From: an uncultured Christensenella sp.
GTDB taxonomy: Bacteria; Bacillota; Clostridia; Christensenellales; DTU072
Reading direction: 5' to 3'
DNA: 56,525 nucleotides
Assembly (NCBI GenBank): GCA_949285605.1
Contig: CASDZI010000006.1
Location: 1 to 56,525, forward strand
The translations under genes were made by a program, and so were the position numbers. Position 1 is the stretch's first letter. Each line of letters starts with the position of its first letter. Of the stretch, positions 1 through 7,136 are shown piece after piece. The notes below the pieces were generated by a model that saw nothing but the letters and a program-made list of their open reading frames with translations, ran no database searches and had not been told where the DNA came from.

Positions 1-300
1 CCAAGCCGCCCGCACAGGCAGAGGAAGAATCGGTAGCGCTCACCTCACCCGTGGCGTAGCAGTTCGTTATGCTGCCATCCACGTTTCTCCCCACCAAGCC
101 GCCCGCATAGGCAGAGGAAGAGGAAGAAGTAGAAGTAGCGCTCACCTCACCCGTAGCGTAACAGTTCGTTATGTTGCCGCCGGAGTTACTCCCCACCAAG
201 CCGCCCGCACGGGCAGAGGAAGAACCGGTAGCGTTCACCTCACCCGTGGCGTAACAGTTCGTTATATTGCCGAAGTTTTCCCCCACCAGTCCGCCGGCAT
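1..300 (-). repeat. Imperfect tandem repeat of about 90-102 bp inside the GLUG region
   Basis: Units begin near 1, 94, 196 and 286 and each encodes one GLUG module (ITNCYATGEV ... AGGLVG). Lengths differ (93, 102, about 90 bp) mainly because a Ser/Thr-rich tract of GAA/GGA triplets (plus strand) varies in copy number. The variation is in multiples of 3, so the frame is kept. Confidence 0.8.
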
Positions 301-2530
301 AAACGTCGCCGCTATAACTTACGTTTACGGTAAAGTCCTCGACGCCGAGGTTTTGGATCACTCCCTCGTTATACCCGAAAAGACCTACGTAATTTCTTCC
401 CGTAGTTATTTTGAAATTCGATACCGTATAGCCGTTGCCGTATATAGTGCCGGTAAAGGGCTTGCTGTCTGTCCCGATAGGCGTCCATTCCGCACCGCCG
501 AGGTCGATATCGTTAAGCAAATAATAGGTTCCGTCAAGAGTTATTGATTGCAACTCTTCGGCTGTGGAAATTGTGTATGCGGTCGATACAAATTTTGCAT
601 ACAAAGTTAAACCGTCGGACATTGCCTTGAATATGGTCCCTGTGTTGTTGGTATAACGAACTTCGTTAATATCTTGCCAACAGACAAAAGTCAATCCTTC
701 TTCTGTATCGGGTACACTTAATGCACTCCCGATACCTGCGGTTTCCGTGTTCCATACTGTGTCTCCCGATACAATCAAATTTACAGAGTATTGTGTAGGC
801 TCCCATCTTGCGGTATAAGTTTTGTTTTCGGCAGGCATTGCAAAGGTGTAGGACAATTCGCCCGTGAGTTTAGTTTCTCCCTCATACCAACCGATAAAGG
901 TATATCCGGGGTTGGTGATTGCCGTGATTGTATCTCTATCACCGGGCATATAGGTACCTGTAAGTGGCATGACCGTACCTTTGGCGGTATTTTCGCTGAC
1001 TATATTCACCTTTACCCATTTTGCGGTATAGGTCTTGTTTACGGTGGTCATTGTAAAGCTGTAAGTCAATTCGCCCGTGAGTTTAGTCCCGCCCTCGTAC
1101 CAACCGATAAAGGTATAGCCGGGGTTGGTGATTGCCGTGATGGTCACTCCTTCCAGATAATCATAATATCCGCCGCCGGTTACCGTCCCTGCGTCCGTAT
1201 CCGAACTGCGTGCGTTGAGATAATAATCGTTTATTTCCCATTGCGCATAAAAGGTCGTATCGTCAGTATAATTCCAATCCGAAAGACTACTACCGTAGCT
1301 ATCGGTTTTCCGAGAACCCTGACAATACCAACCCAAAAAAGAGTATCCCGTTTTCGAGGGAACGGGTAAGGAATATCCCGAATCGTAAGTTACGCTCTTA
1401 GTGTCGCCGCCCGAGGATATCGTACCGCCCTCGGCGTCAAGCGTTACCGTGTAAGTATTCGGCGTACAGGAAGGCGTAAAGGTGGCGGAATCCGTGATAT
1501 ATCCTTTTGTCCCCCATTCAGGGTCCGAACAAGTCCAACCGTTGACGGTATAGCCGGGGAAGTTTTTATCGATATTTACCCTGTCAAAATATGTGTAGAA
1601 ACTGTTATAATAAGACGGATTGCCGTAGGGATCTATGACCGTGACAGACACAGCATAACTGCGGTGAACGGTAAGCGTATAAGTCCTGACCTGCTGTCCG
1701 TCCGAGGACGTTGACACGATATAGAATATGTTATTTCCGTCCGACAGCTTACCGTTGCTTCCTGTGGCTATCTTAGTGGGGATCTCCTGACTTCCGAGTA
1801 TGTCTCGGTAAAGGCGCCACGTTCCCGAGCCGCCTATCGTAACGGCGTCGGTAAGAGATACATAATCGACATCTCTTCGAACCTGCATAAATATGTTGTA
1901 ATCCGAAATCGTAGCGTTTGCTACCGCAAGAATTTTTCCGTCTTCCCCAACCCAGTTTGCATATAAGGTAATATCGCCGTTCACCACATCTGTCGAGAAA
2001 TCCCACGCCGTGGTGCAACCTGCGTCCTTATACCAACCGCTAAAATTATATCTGTCTTTTGTGGGAGTGGCGGGAGCGGCAATTTTCGTACCGGCAGCTA
2101 CTTGAACCGAGGCTACCTCGCTACCGCCCATAGAATTGAACGTTACCGTGTAGTATGTAGTCGGAGTTCCGCCGTCGGGGGTTTCGGTTGCGGAGTCGCC
2201 GGGGTTACCTCTGCGGTAGTGGGATTCCATGCCCCAAAACTCTACCACCAGGTCGTCGCCCGATATCGTGCCGCTGAGCAGTATCTCGTCGCTGTCGCTT
2301 TCATAAAAATCGATCGCACCGTCTTTGACTTCATACGTTCCCGAAGCGCCTTCGTCGTCCGTCCACTTACCGTTTTTGGTAAGCTCTATCCAGGACTCAC
2401 CGTTCAGAACGCCGCCTTCGACTTTGTAATACTTGCCCGCAAACTCTTTATTTGTGCAGGCTGTCAGTACAGTAAAAATAACGGCAAAACATAAAATTAT
2501 TGCGAGAGTCAGAAAAAGTTTCTTTTTCAT
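1..2530 (-). CDS. Large surface lipoprotein with InlB-type and GLUG repeats (C-terminus beyond window)
   Basis: The gene starts at ATG 2530 behind AGGAGGG and stays open to the window edge, about 843 codons. Residues 1-25 form a lipoprotein signal peptide ending in the lipobox LTAC (Cys25), so the product should be anchored to the outer face of the membrane. A small beta-rich domain follows (about residues 28-90). Then come Listeria-Bacteroides (InlB B-type) repeats with F/Y-x-GWY cores, two near-identical 'bacterial repeat' units sharing ITNPGYTFIGWYEG, and finally GLUG-type repeats (GGLVG..., ITNCYATGEV). Such modular proteins are usually cell-surface proteins of gut bacteria, perhaps adhesins. 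No enzymatic domain is visible in this part. It has its own promoter at 2580-2608. Ligand and C-terminal anchoring are unknown. Confidence 0.9.
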   Translation of the reverse strand, partial: MKKKLFLTLAIILCFAVIFTVLTACTNKEFAGKYYKVEGGVLNGESWIELTKNGKWTDDEGASGTYEVKDGAIDFYESDSDEILLSGTISGDDLVVEFWGMESHYRRGNPGDSATETPDGGTPTTYYTVTFNSMGGSEVASVQVAAGTKIAAPATPTKDRYNFSGWYKDAGCTTAWDFSTDVVNGDITLYANWVGEDGKILAVANATISDYNIFMQVRRDVDYVSLTDAVTIGGSGTWRLYRDILGSQEIPTKIATGSNGKLSDGNNIFYIVSTSSDGQQVRTYTLTVHRSYAVSVTVIDPYGNPSYYNSFYTYFDRVNIDKNFPGYTVNGWTCSDPEWGTKGYITDSATFTPSCTPNTYTVTLDAEGGTISSGGDTKSVTYDSGYSLPVPSKTGYSFLGWYCQGSRKTDSYGSSLSDWNYTDDTTFYAQWEINDYYLNARSSDTDAGTVTGGGYYDYLEGVTITAITNPGYTFIGWYEGGTKLTGELTYSFTMTTVNKTYTAKWVKVNIVSENTAKGTVMPLTGTYMPGDRDTITAITNPGYTFIGWYEGETKLTGELSYTFAMPAENKTYTARWEPTQYSVNLIVSGDTVWNTETAGIGSALSVPDTEEGLTFVCWQDINEVRYTNNTGTIFKAMSDGLTLYAKFVSTAYTISTAEELQSITLDGTYYLLNDIDLGGAEWTPIGTDSKPFTGTIYGNGYTVSNFKITTGRNYVGLFGYNEGVIQNLGVEDFTVNVSYSGDVYAGGLVGENFGNITNCYATGEVNATGSSSARAGGLVGSNSGGNITNCYATGEVSATSTSSSSSAYAGGLVGRNVDGSITNCYATGEVSATDSSSACAGGL

Positions 2531-2579
2531 AAAATTCCCTCCTAAATCCCTAATTGAACAGTCACATATTTTCACTTTG

Positions 2580-2608
2580 ATTATAGTTTTATTTAACTAT
2601 GTTGTCAA
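2580..2608 (-). promoter_or_regulatory. Sigma-A promoter of the surface lipoprotein
   Basis: On the minus strand TTGACA (2603-2608) is followed after 17 bp by TATAAT (2580-2585), a perfect consensus pair. The predicted start lies near 2573, giving a leader of about 43 nt that ends in AGGAGGG before ATG 2530. Confidence 0.85.
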
Positions 2609-2698
2609 CTCAATTTTGTTATAATTATACTTAAATTGTGTAGCACAATAATTTCAAGGAGGGATTTTATCGGGGATTTTTTTAAGGAGACAGCGAGA

Positions 2699-2794
2699 AT
2701 GGATATCTTGAAAAAGCTGAACGATTTACGTCCGGAACGTAATATGAGCGTGTACCTAATAGAAAATTCAATAGCGATGTCGAGATATGACTGA
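2699..2794 (+). pseudogene. Remnant of an XRE-type helix-turn-helix regulator
   Basis: A 31-codon frame starts at ATG 2699, nine bases after AAGGAG, with the N-terminus MDILKKLNDLRPERNMSVY. This resembles the first helices of small clostridial Cro/CI regulators (LKKL..L..ERNWSVY.LA). It then degenerates and stops at 2792-2794, before the recognition helix. Further HTH-like scraps may continue in other frames to about 2880. A functional regulator is not possible from this frame; a short peptide is conceivable but unlikely. Confidence 0.4.
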
Positions 2795-2924
2795 TTTACG
2801 GAAAAACGCCGATCAAACGTTCCTTAAATCAAAGCTTTTTGTACCGATATTTCCGCTCGCAGCTTTTCAACGTCACTAATAAATTTCGACTTTTTATATT
2901 TACGCTCCACTATACACTATATAC

Positions 2925-2951
2925 AAAAACACCGCTTATTGCGGCGTTTTT
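2925..2951 (-). terminator. Hairpin terminator downstream of the RhaD-L15 ORF
   Basis: An 11-bp stem (AAAAACACCGC / GCGGCGTTTTT, one G-U pair) encloses a 5-nt loop. Read on the minus strand it ends in TTTTT and lies about 36 bp after the stop at 2987. The symmetric A/T ends could make it bidirectional. Confidence 0.6.
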
Positions 2952-2986
2952 GTGCAATTCTAAAAATTTACTAAATAACTTTGCCT

Positions 2987-3769
2987 TTATTCTTCCACTG
3001 TTTTTATTTTTACTGCCTTCCCGCCGGTAAGGATTATCATCTTTATGGCGTCTATGGAAAAATCGGGCATCTTTACGGTGAGCGGTTTGTCCAACACTCC
3101 CCTCGCAAGTACTTTGACGTGATTTACCGACTTAGCTATAAGACGCTTTTCTTTCAAAGAAGCGATGGTAACGGTATCGTTGGCAAGGAAATTTTTCGAT
3201 AACGTATCGATATTGATTATCCCCTTGGGTCTTGCTCTGACGAATTCCCTTCCTTCCTCTATCGCCGCTTCCGCTTTTTCGTCGGTGCCGCAAAGCATCC
3301 AGGGCAAAACTTCCGTCCCTTCGGGGAACACCACTATACATTCCGTACTCATCTGCCAGAGCGTACGGCTGAATTCCTCCGCATTCAGGGGATGTACATA
3401 AGTCATTGCCAAAAGATTGGTCGGATGGGAATGCATAACCACCCTGTGCTCCTTATCTGCTGCAAGACGGGAAATATGAGTCATCATATGTGCGGGAAAT
3501 TCCGAGGTGGGTCTCCCCCCGTCTTTGAATCCCCACAACAATTCGGCGCATTTGCCGTCGGCGGAAATACGCACTATGCCGAGGTTGTTTTCGGGATCGT
3601 TCTTGACGTTTTTGAAATACTTGCCGGTACCGGTGACGAGAAAAATTTTTCCCGCAAGGGCGGAAGCGTCGAATTCAAGTAAAGCGGTAGAAAGAAATCC
3701 GTCTCCCGAATACGCCGCCGCGCGGGTAAAAATCGCTTGACAAAGGGTTCTGTCCGTGTTAAATTGATT
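2987..3769 (-). pseudogene. Chimeric remnant: middle of rhamnulose-1-phosphate aldolase joined to the C-terminus of ribosomal protein L15
   Basis: The frame is open from 3769 (after TAA 3770-3772) to the stop at 2987, with no ATG, GTG or TTG at its proper beginning; the first usable codon is an internal GTG at 3574. From about 3700 to 3250 it matches class II aldolase RhaD: FLVTGTGKYFKNV, LLWGFKDGG, PTSEFPAH (catalytic Glu), VMHSHPTNL (two zinc His), STECIVVFPEGTEVLPWM, GTDE. Around 3223-3250 it switches to an L15 tail: IINIDTL, VKVLARG, LDKPLTVK, GGKAV. The RhaD N-terminus (GWDERNGGN region) and the third zinc His are missing, and the L15 part lacks its N-terminal two thirds. It is therefore almost certainly non-functional as an aldolase. 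Its 5' end abuts the pnuC promoter. Misassembly is an alternative, though the junction is in frame. Confidence 0.75.
3737..3765 (+). promoter_or_regulatory. Promoter of pnuC
   Basis: A perfect TTGACA (3737-3742) is followed after 17 bp by TAAATT (3760-3765, 4/6 of TATAAT). The expected transcription start is about 3772, exactly where the first hairpin of the pnuC leader begins. The promoter overlaps the end of the decayed RhaD frame on the opposite strand. Confidence 0.65.
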
Positions 3770-3771
3770 TT

Positions 3772-3854
3772 ACTGCCACCGGGTAGTCTGAATGCACCGC
3801 ATTCTTGTTTACGGCGTTAGGTCTTAGAAGTCGTAAACGGGAGTGCTTTTTTTT
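3772..3854 (+). promoter_or_regulatory. Candidate riboswitch or attenuator in the pnuC leader
   Basis: Three hairpins fit in about 80 nt. P1 pairs ACTGCC 3772-3777 with GGTAGT 3782-3787 (loop ACCG). P2 pairs GAATGC 3790-3795 with GCATTC 3799-3804 (loop ACC). The terminator pairs the same GCATTC with GAGTGC 3841-3846 and stacks GTTTACG 3807-3813 on CGTAAAC 3832-3838; eight T follow at 3847-3854. P2 and the terminator are mutually exclusive because both use 3799-3804, the hallmark of a transcriptional switch. The ribosome binding site AAGGAAG follows directly. NAD+ or a precursor is the obvious candidate ligand because the gene is pnuC, but I could not match the sequence to a named riboswitch class from memory. 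Confidence 0.6.
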
Positions 3855-3865
3855 ATAAGGAAGAA

Positions 3866-4564
3866 ATGAGAAAATTTTTAAGTTACTTTACTTTGTTCGA
3901 ACGGATACTGTGGGGAGCGTCCTTTATAGCGATAACGGCGTCGTTTTTTTCGGGAGAAGAAAAAAATATTCTCTCCCTTGCGGCTTCTCTGATAGGAACG
4001 ACTTCCCTTCTCCTCGCCGCAAAAGGCAATTTGTTCGGACCCCTTTTAATGGTGGTTTTCAGCATATTGTACGGAATAATATCTTACGGATACGCCTATT
4101 ACGGCGAAATGATAACTTATCTCGGAATGAGCGCTCCCATCGCATTGGCTACGGCATTCGTCTGGTTGAAAAATCCCTCCGCAAAGGGTAAAAGCGAAGT
4201 AAAAATAAATTCCCTTTCCCGTAAAGAATACGTTCTTATGGCAATAGTTTCGGCGGCGGTCACGGCAGGATTTTATTTCATTCTCAAAATCCTCGGCACG
4301 GCTAATCTCGCCGTAAGCACCATATCCGTCCTTACGAGTTTTCTCGCCGCCTGGCTTTCCGTTCGGAGAAGTAAATATTTCGCCCTCGCCTATGCGGCGA
4401 ACGACGCCGTTTTAATAATACTCTGGGTGACCGCCTCTTTAGATTCCTCTCAATACGTTTCGGTAGCGGTGTGCTTCTTCGTGTTCCTGATAAACGACCT
4501 GTACGGCTTTTTTAACTGGATAAGAATGCAACGCCGTCAAACCGCACGCCGAGCGGAAAAATAA
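3866..4564 (+). CDS. pnuC: PnuC-family nicotinamide riboside/mononucleotide transporter
   Basis: The product is a 232-residue integral membrane protein with about seven hydrophobic segments, the usual PnuC size and layout. It carries PnuC-like stretches such as AAKGNLFGPLLMVVFSILYG near residues 52-71 and NDLYGFFNWIRM near the C-terminus, where the family has a YG-x-x-x-W signature. PnuC proteins are facilitators that bring nicotinamide riboside (or thiamine/riboflavin in subfamilies) into the cell for NAD synthesis. It starts at ATG 3866 after AAGGAAG and is the only gene of its transcript. The leader predicts conditional termination, consistent with feedback by cellular NAD status. Exact substrate within the family is inferred. 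Confidence 0.88.
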   Translation: MRKFLSYFTLFERILWGASFIAITASFFSGEEKNILSLAASLIGTTSLLLAAKGNLFGPLLMVVFSILYGIISYGYAYYGEMITYLGMSAPIALATAFVWLKNPSAKGKSEVKINSLSRKEYVLMAIVSAAVTAGFYFILKILGTANLAVSTISVLTSFLAAWLSVRRSKYFALAYAANDAVLIILWVTASLDSSQYVSVAVCFFVFLINDLYGFFNWIRMQRRQTARRAEK

Positions 4565-4592
4565 TTCCTTTCAACGCAGGCGTTTCGCCCGA

Positions 4593-4620
4593 CGCCGTAT
4601 TCTATCGGTCTTTTTTTTCC
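4593..4620 (+). terminator. Possible pnuC terminator in the convergent gap with gltD
   Basis: A weak stem (GACGCCG ... CGGTC, with a two-base bulge) precedes a T-rich run at about 4611-4619. The 62-bp gap between pnuC and gltD otherwise shows nothing. Confidence 0.3.
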
Positions 4621-4626
4621 CGAAAA

Positions 4627-6081
4627 TCAACGCATATTGGTGTAACCCATCAGATACTCGTCCACCGCCGCAGCGCAGCACTTTGCGTCGGCGATGGCTT
4701 TGACCACCAAAGACTGTCCCGTTGCGGCGTCTCCTGCGGCAAAGACCTGCGGATTGTCGGTGAGGTAATTTTTACGGCAGAGTCTCCCTCTTTCCGCAGA
4801 GATCCCGAATGCGTCGGCGACGTACTCTTCGCACCCGACAAAACCCGCCGCCACGATGAGCATATCCGCCTCCACCGTTCTTTCGCTGCCTTCCGTAACC
4901 GTGAATTTGCCGTCGAGGAATTTGACTTCGGCAAGCTCCGCTCCTTTCATTATTCCGTTTTCGCTAATTACCTTTTTTACCTCGGTGCAGTAGATCCTGG
5001 GGTCGGATCCGTATAAGGCTATGTATTCCTCCTGCCCGTAGTCGGTCTTTCTTACCCTCGGCCACTCCGGCCAGGGGTTGGACGCCGCTCTTTCCTCGGG
5101 CAAAGGGGGCATTATTTCCAGTTGCGTCACCGACGCCGCTCCCTGCCTTAAACAGGTGGCAACGCAATCGTTCCCGGTGTCTCCGCCGCCCACCACTATG
5201 ACTTTTTTGCCGCAGGCGAGTTTACCGTCGCTTTCTCCGACGGTCCCGAGAAGATATTTCTCCGCCTGTCTGAGAAAATCCACCGCATAGATAACGCCTT
5301 GTACGTTTGTGCCTTCCGCTCCCGACGCTCTCGGTTTTCTCGAGCCGCAACAAAGCACTACCGCGTCGTACGCCTTGGTGAGTTCCTCTCCCGTAATATC
5401 CTTCCCCACGTCTACTCCGCAAACAAATACCACTCCTTCTTCTTCCATGAGCTTAATGCGTCGTGCGACGACTTGTTTGTCGAGTTTCATATTCGGGATC
5501 CCGTAAGTAAGTAATCCGCCTGCCAAATCGTCCTTTTCGTAAACAGTGACGTTATGTCCTCTTTTATTGAGAAGCTCCGCTACGGTAAGTCCCGACGGAC
5601 CGCTTCCCACCACCGCCACCTTTTTGTCGGTGCGAACGGCAGGCGCCTCCGCTTTCATCAGTCCGTTTTCGAAAGCGTTTTCTATCACGAACAATTCGTT
5701 TTCCCTTACCGTTACGGCGTCGCCGAAACTCGCCATGACGCAGGCTTTTTCGCAGAGAGCCGGACACACCCTTCCGGTAAATTCGGGGAAAGGATTGGTT
5801 TTGAGCAGTCTCGCTAGTGCGTGACTGTCGTTTCCGTTGTAAATTTCGTCGTTCCATTCGGGAATGAGATTATGCAAAGGGCACCCCGTCATGGCGCCGC
5901 CCAAAACCATGCCCGACTGACAGAAAGGCACGCCGCAATTCATACACCTTGCGCCCTGACGTCTGCGTTCCGCTTCGTTCAGCCCGAGGTGGAATTCACG
6001 ATAATTTTTTATCCTTTCCAACGGATCGACGTCGGTATTGTTTTTCCTTAAATATTCCAAAAAACCTGTGGCTTTTCCCAT
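4627..6081 (-). CDS. gltD: Glutamate synthase (NADPH) small subunit
   Basis: The 484-residue protein matches GltD. N-terminal cysteines for the iron-sulfur clusters are present (CMNCGVPFCQ about residue 46, GCPLHNLIPEWN, CPALCEKACV about residues 105-114). A first nucleotide-binding loop VVGSGPSGLTVAELL lies near residue 158 and a second VVGGGDTGND near residue 295; AAGDAATGQSLVV at the C-terminus contacts FAD. The subunit takes electrons from NAD(P)H through FAD and passes them to GltB, which converts 2-oxoglutarate and glutamine to two glutamates. It is 14 bp downstream of the gltB C-terminal piece and clearly co-transcribed with it. Its length is complete and no lesion is visible, unlike its partner. 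Confidence 0.95.
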   Translation of the reverse strand: MGKATGFLEYLRKNNTDVDPLERIKNYREFHLGLNEAERRRQGARCMNCGVPFCQSGMVLGGAMTGCPLHNLIPEWNDEIYNGNDSHALARLLKTNPFPEFTGRVCPALCEKACVMASFGDAVTVRENELFVIENAFENGLMKAEAPAVRTDKKVAVVGSGPSGLTVAELLNKRGHNVTVYEKDDLAGGLLTYGIPNMKLDKQVVARRIKLMEEEGVVFVCGVDVGKDITGEELTKAYDAVVLCCGSRKPRASGAEGTNVQGVIYAVDFLRQAEKYLLGTVGESDGKLACGKKVIVVGGGDTGNDCVATCLRQGAASVTQLEIMPPLPEERAASNPWPEWPRVRKTDYGQEEYIALYGSDPRIYCTEVKKVISENGIMKGAELAEVKFLDGKFTVTEGSERTVEADMLIVAAGFVGCEEYVADAFGISAERGRLCRKNYLTDNPQVFAAGDAATGQSLVVKAIADAKCCAAAVDEYLMGYTNMR

Positions 6082-6095
6082 AACGCTCTCCTTTC

Positions 6096-7136
6096 TTATT
6101 CCCCCGAAAGCCTGAACGCTTCCAGTTCCGCTTCCTCTCTGTTGAGACCTTTCTTCATAAGGTCGTATATCGTATCGGTTATTTTACGGTAATCGTGCGG
6201 TACGATTTTTTTGAATAATCCGCCGTAATAATCGAAATTGTCCAGGATCTTTTTGGCTAAAGGCGAATCGGTGGCAAGATAATGAGCGGAAATCAAAGTT
6301 TTCAATTCGTCCTTGTCCTTCTTTTTGGAAAGGGTCTCCACGCTGATCATACTCTTGTTGAGTTTTTTGTAGAGGTCGTGCTTCTCGTCCAGAACGTAAG
6401 CCGTGCCGCCGCTCATTCCTGCGGCGAAGTTCTTGCCGGTATCTCCGAGAATAACGACCTTTCCGCCCGTCATATATTCCAGTCCGTGATCGCCTACTCC
6501 TTCGACCACGGCGGTGGCGCCCGAGTTCCTGACGCAGAACCTTTCCCCCGCCACGCCGTTGATGTATGCCTCTCCGCTCGTCGCTCCGTACAGGGGAACA
6601 TTTCCGACTATCACGTTTTCTTCGGGACGAAATACCGCTTTTTCGGAAGGAGTTACGATGAGTTTGCCGCCCGAAAGTCCTTTCCCGAAGGAATCGTTGG
6701 CGTCGCCTTTAAGACTTATGGTCACGCCCTTGGGTAAGAACGCCCCGAACGATTGACCGCCCGTCCCCCTGCAATTTATCGTAAAGAAATCCTCCGACAA
6801 GCTATTACCGTATTTTGCGGTAACGTAGGAGCCGAACAGCGTGCCGAAAGCCCTGTCGGTGTTGGAGACGGTCACGTCTATGGTACCGCCCGAGCTTTCC
6901 GCCGACGTGCGTAGGAATTTTTTGAGCAGTATCTTACTGTCTTTGGTCTCCTCCAGTTTGAAATCGTATGCACGTTTGGGGTCGTATACCTTTTCCTTCT
7001 CGAATGCGTACCTGTCGGAGATTATTTCCGAAAGATCTATTTTCTCCGCACGTTCGGTGATCTGTTTTTCACGGGGCTTCAATCTGTCCGTCCTGCCCAC
7101 CATTTCGTCGACGGTACGGAATCCGAGTTTTGCCAT
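6096..7136 (-). CDS. gltB: Glutamate synthase large subunit, C-terminal GXGXG domain piece
   Basis: This 346-residue ORF is the GltB C-terminus, starting at [15 protein letters not shown] and containing the beta-helix repeats with GXGXG-type motifs (GGQSFGAF, SGGKLIV, ATSGEAYINGVAGERF, GGKVVILGDTGKNFAAGMSGG). The ATG overlaps the stop of the upstream piece (TAATG at 7134-7138). Reading this frame upstream of the ATG gives V-R-E-I, exactly what precedes MAKLGF in intact GltB proteins. The split therefore arose by deletion of roughly 30 codons with a frameshift, not by a natural subunit boundary. TAATG could permit translational coupling, so a two-chain GltB is possible, but function is doubtful without the lost segment. 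Confidence 0.85.
   Translation of the reverse strand: MAKLGFRTVDEMVGRTDRLKPREKQITERAEKIDLSEIISDRYAFEKEKVYDPKRAYDFKLEETKDSKILLKKFLRTSAESSGGTIDVTVSNTDRAFGTLFGSYVTAKYGNSLSEDFFTINCRGTGGQSFGAFLPKGVTISLKGDANDSFGKGLSGGKLIVTPSEKAVFRPEENVIVGNVPLYGATSGEAYINGVAGERFCVRNSGATAVVEGVGDHGLEYMTGGKVVILGDTGKNFAAGMSGGTAYVLDEKHDLYKKLNKSMISVETLSKKKDKDELKTLISAHYLATDSPLAKKILDNFDYYGGLFKKIVPHDYRKITDTIYDLMKKGLNREEAELEAFRLSGE

Noticed and set aside
1..300. CRISPR-like spaced repeats at the left edge
   Set aside because: The repeats are protein-coding GLUG modules in one frame with no unique spacers.
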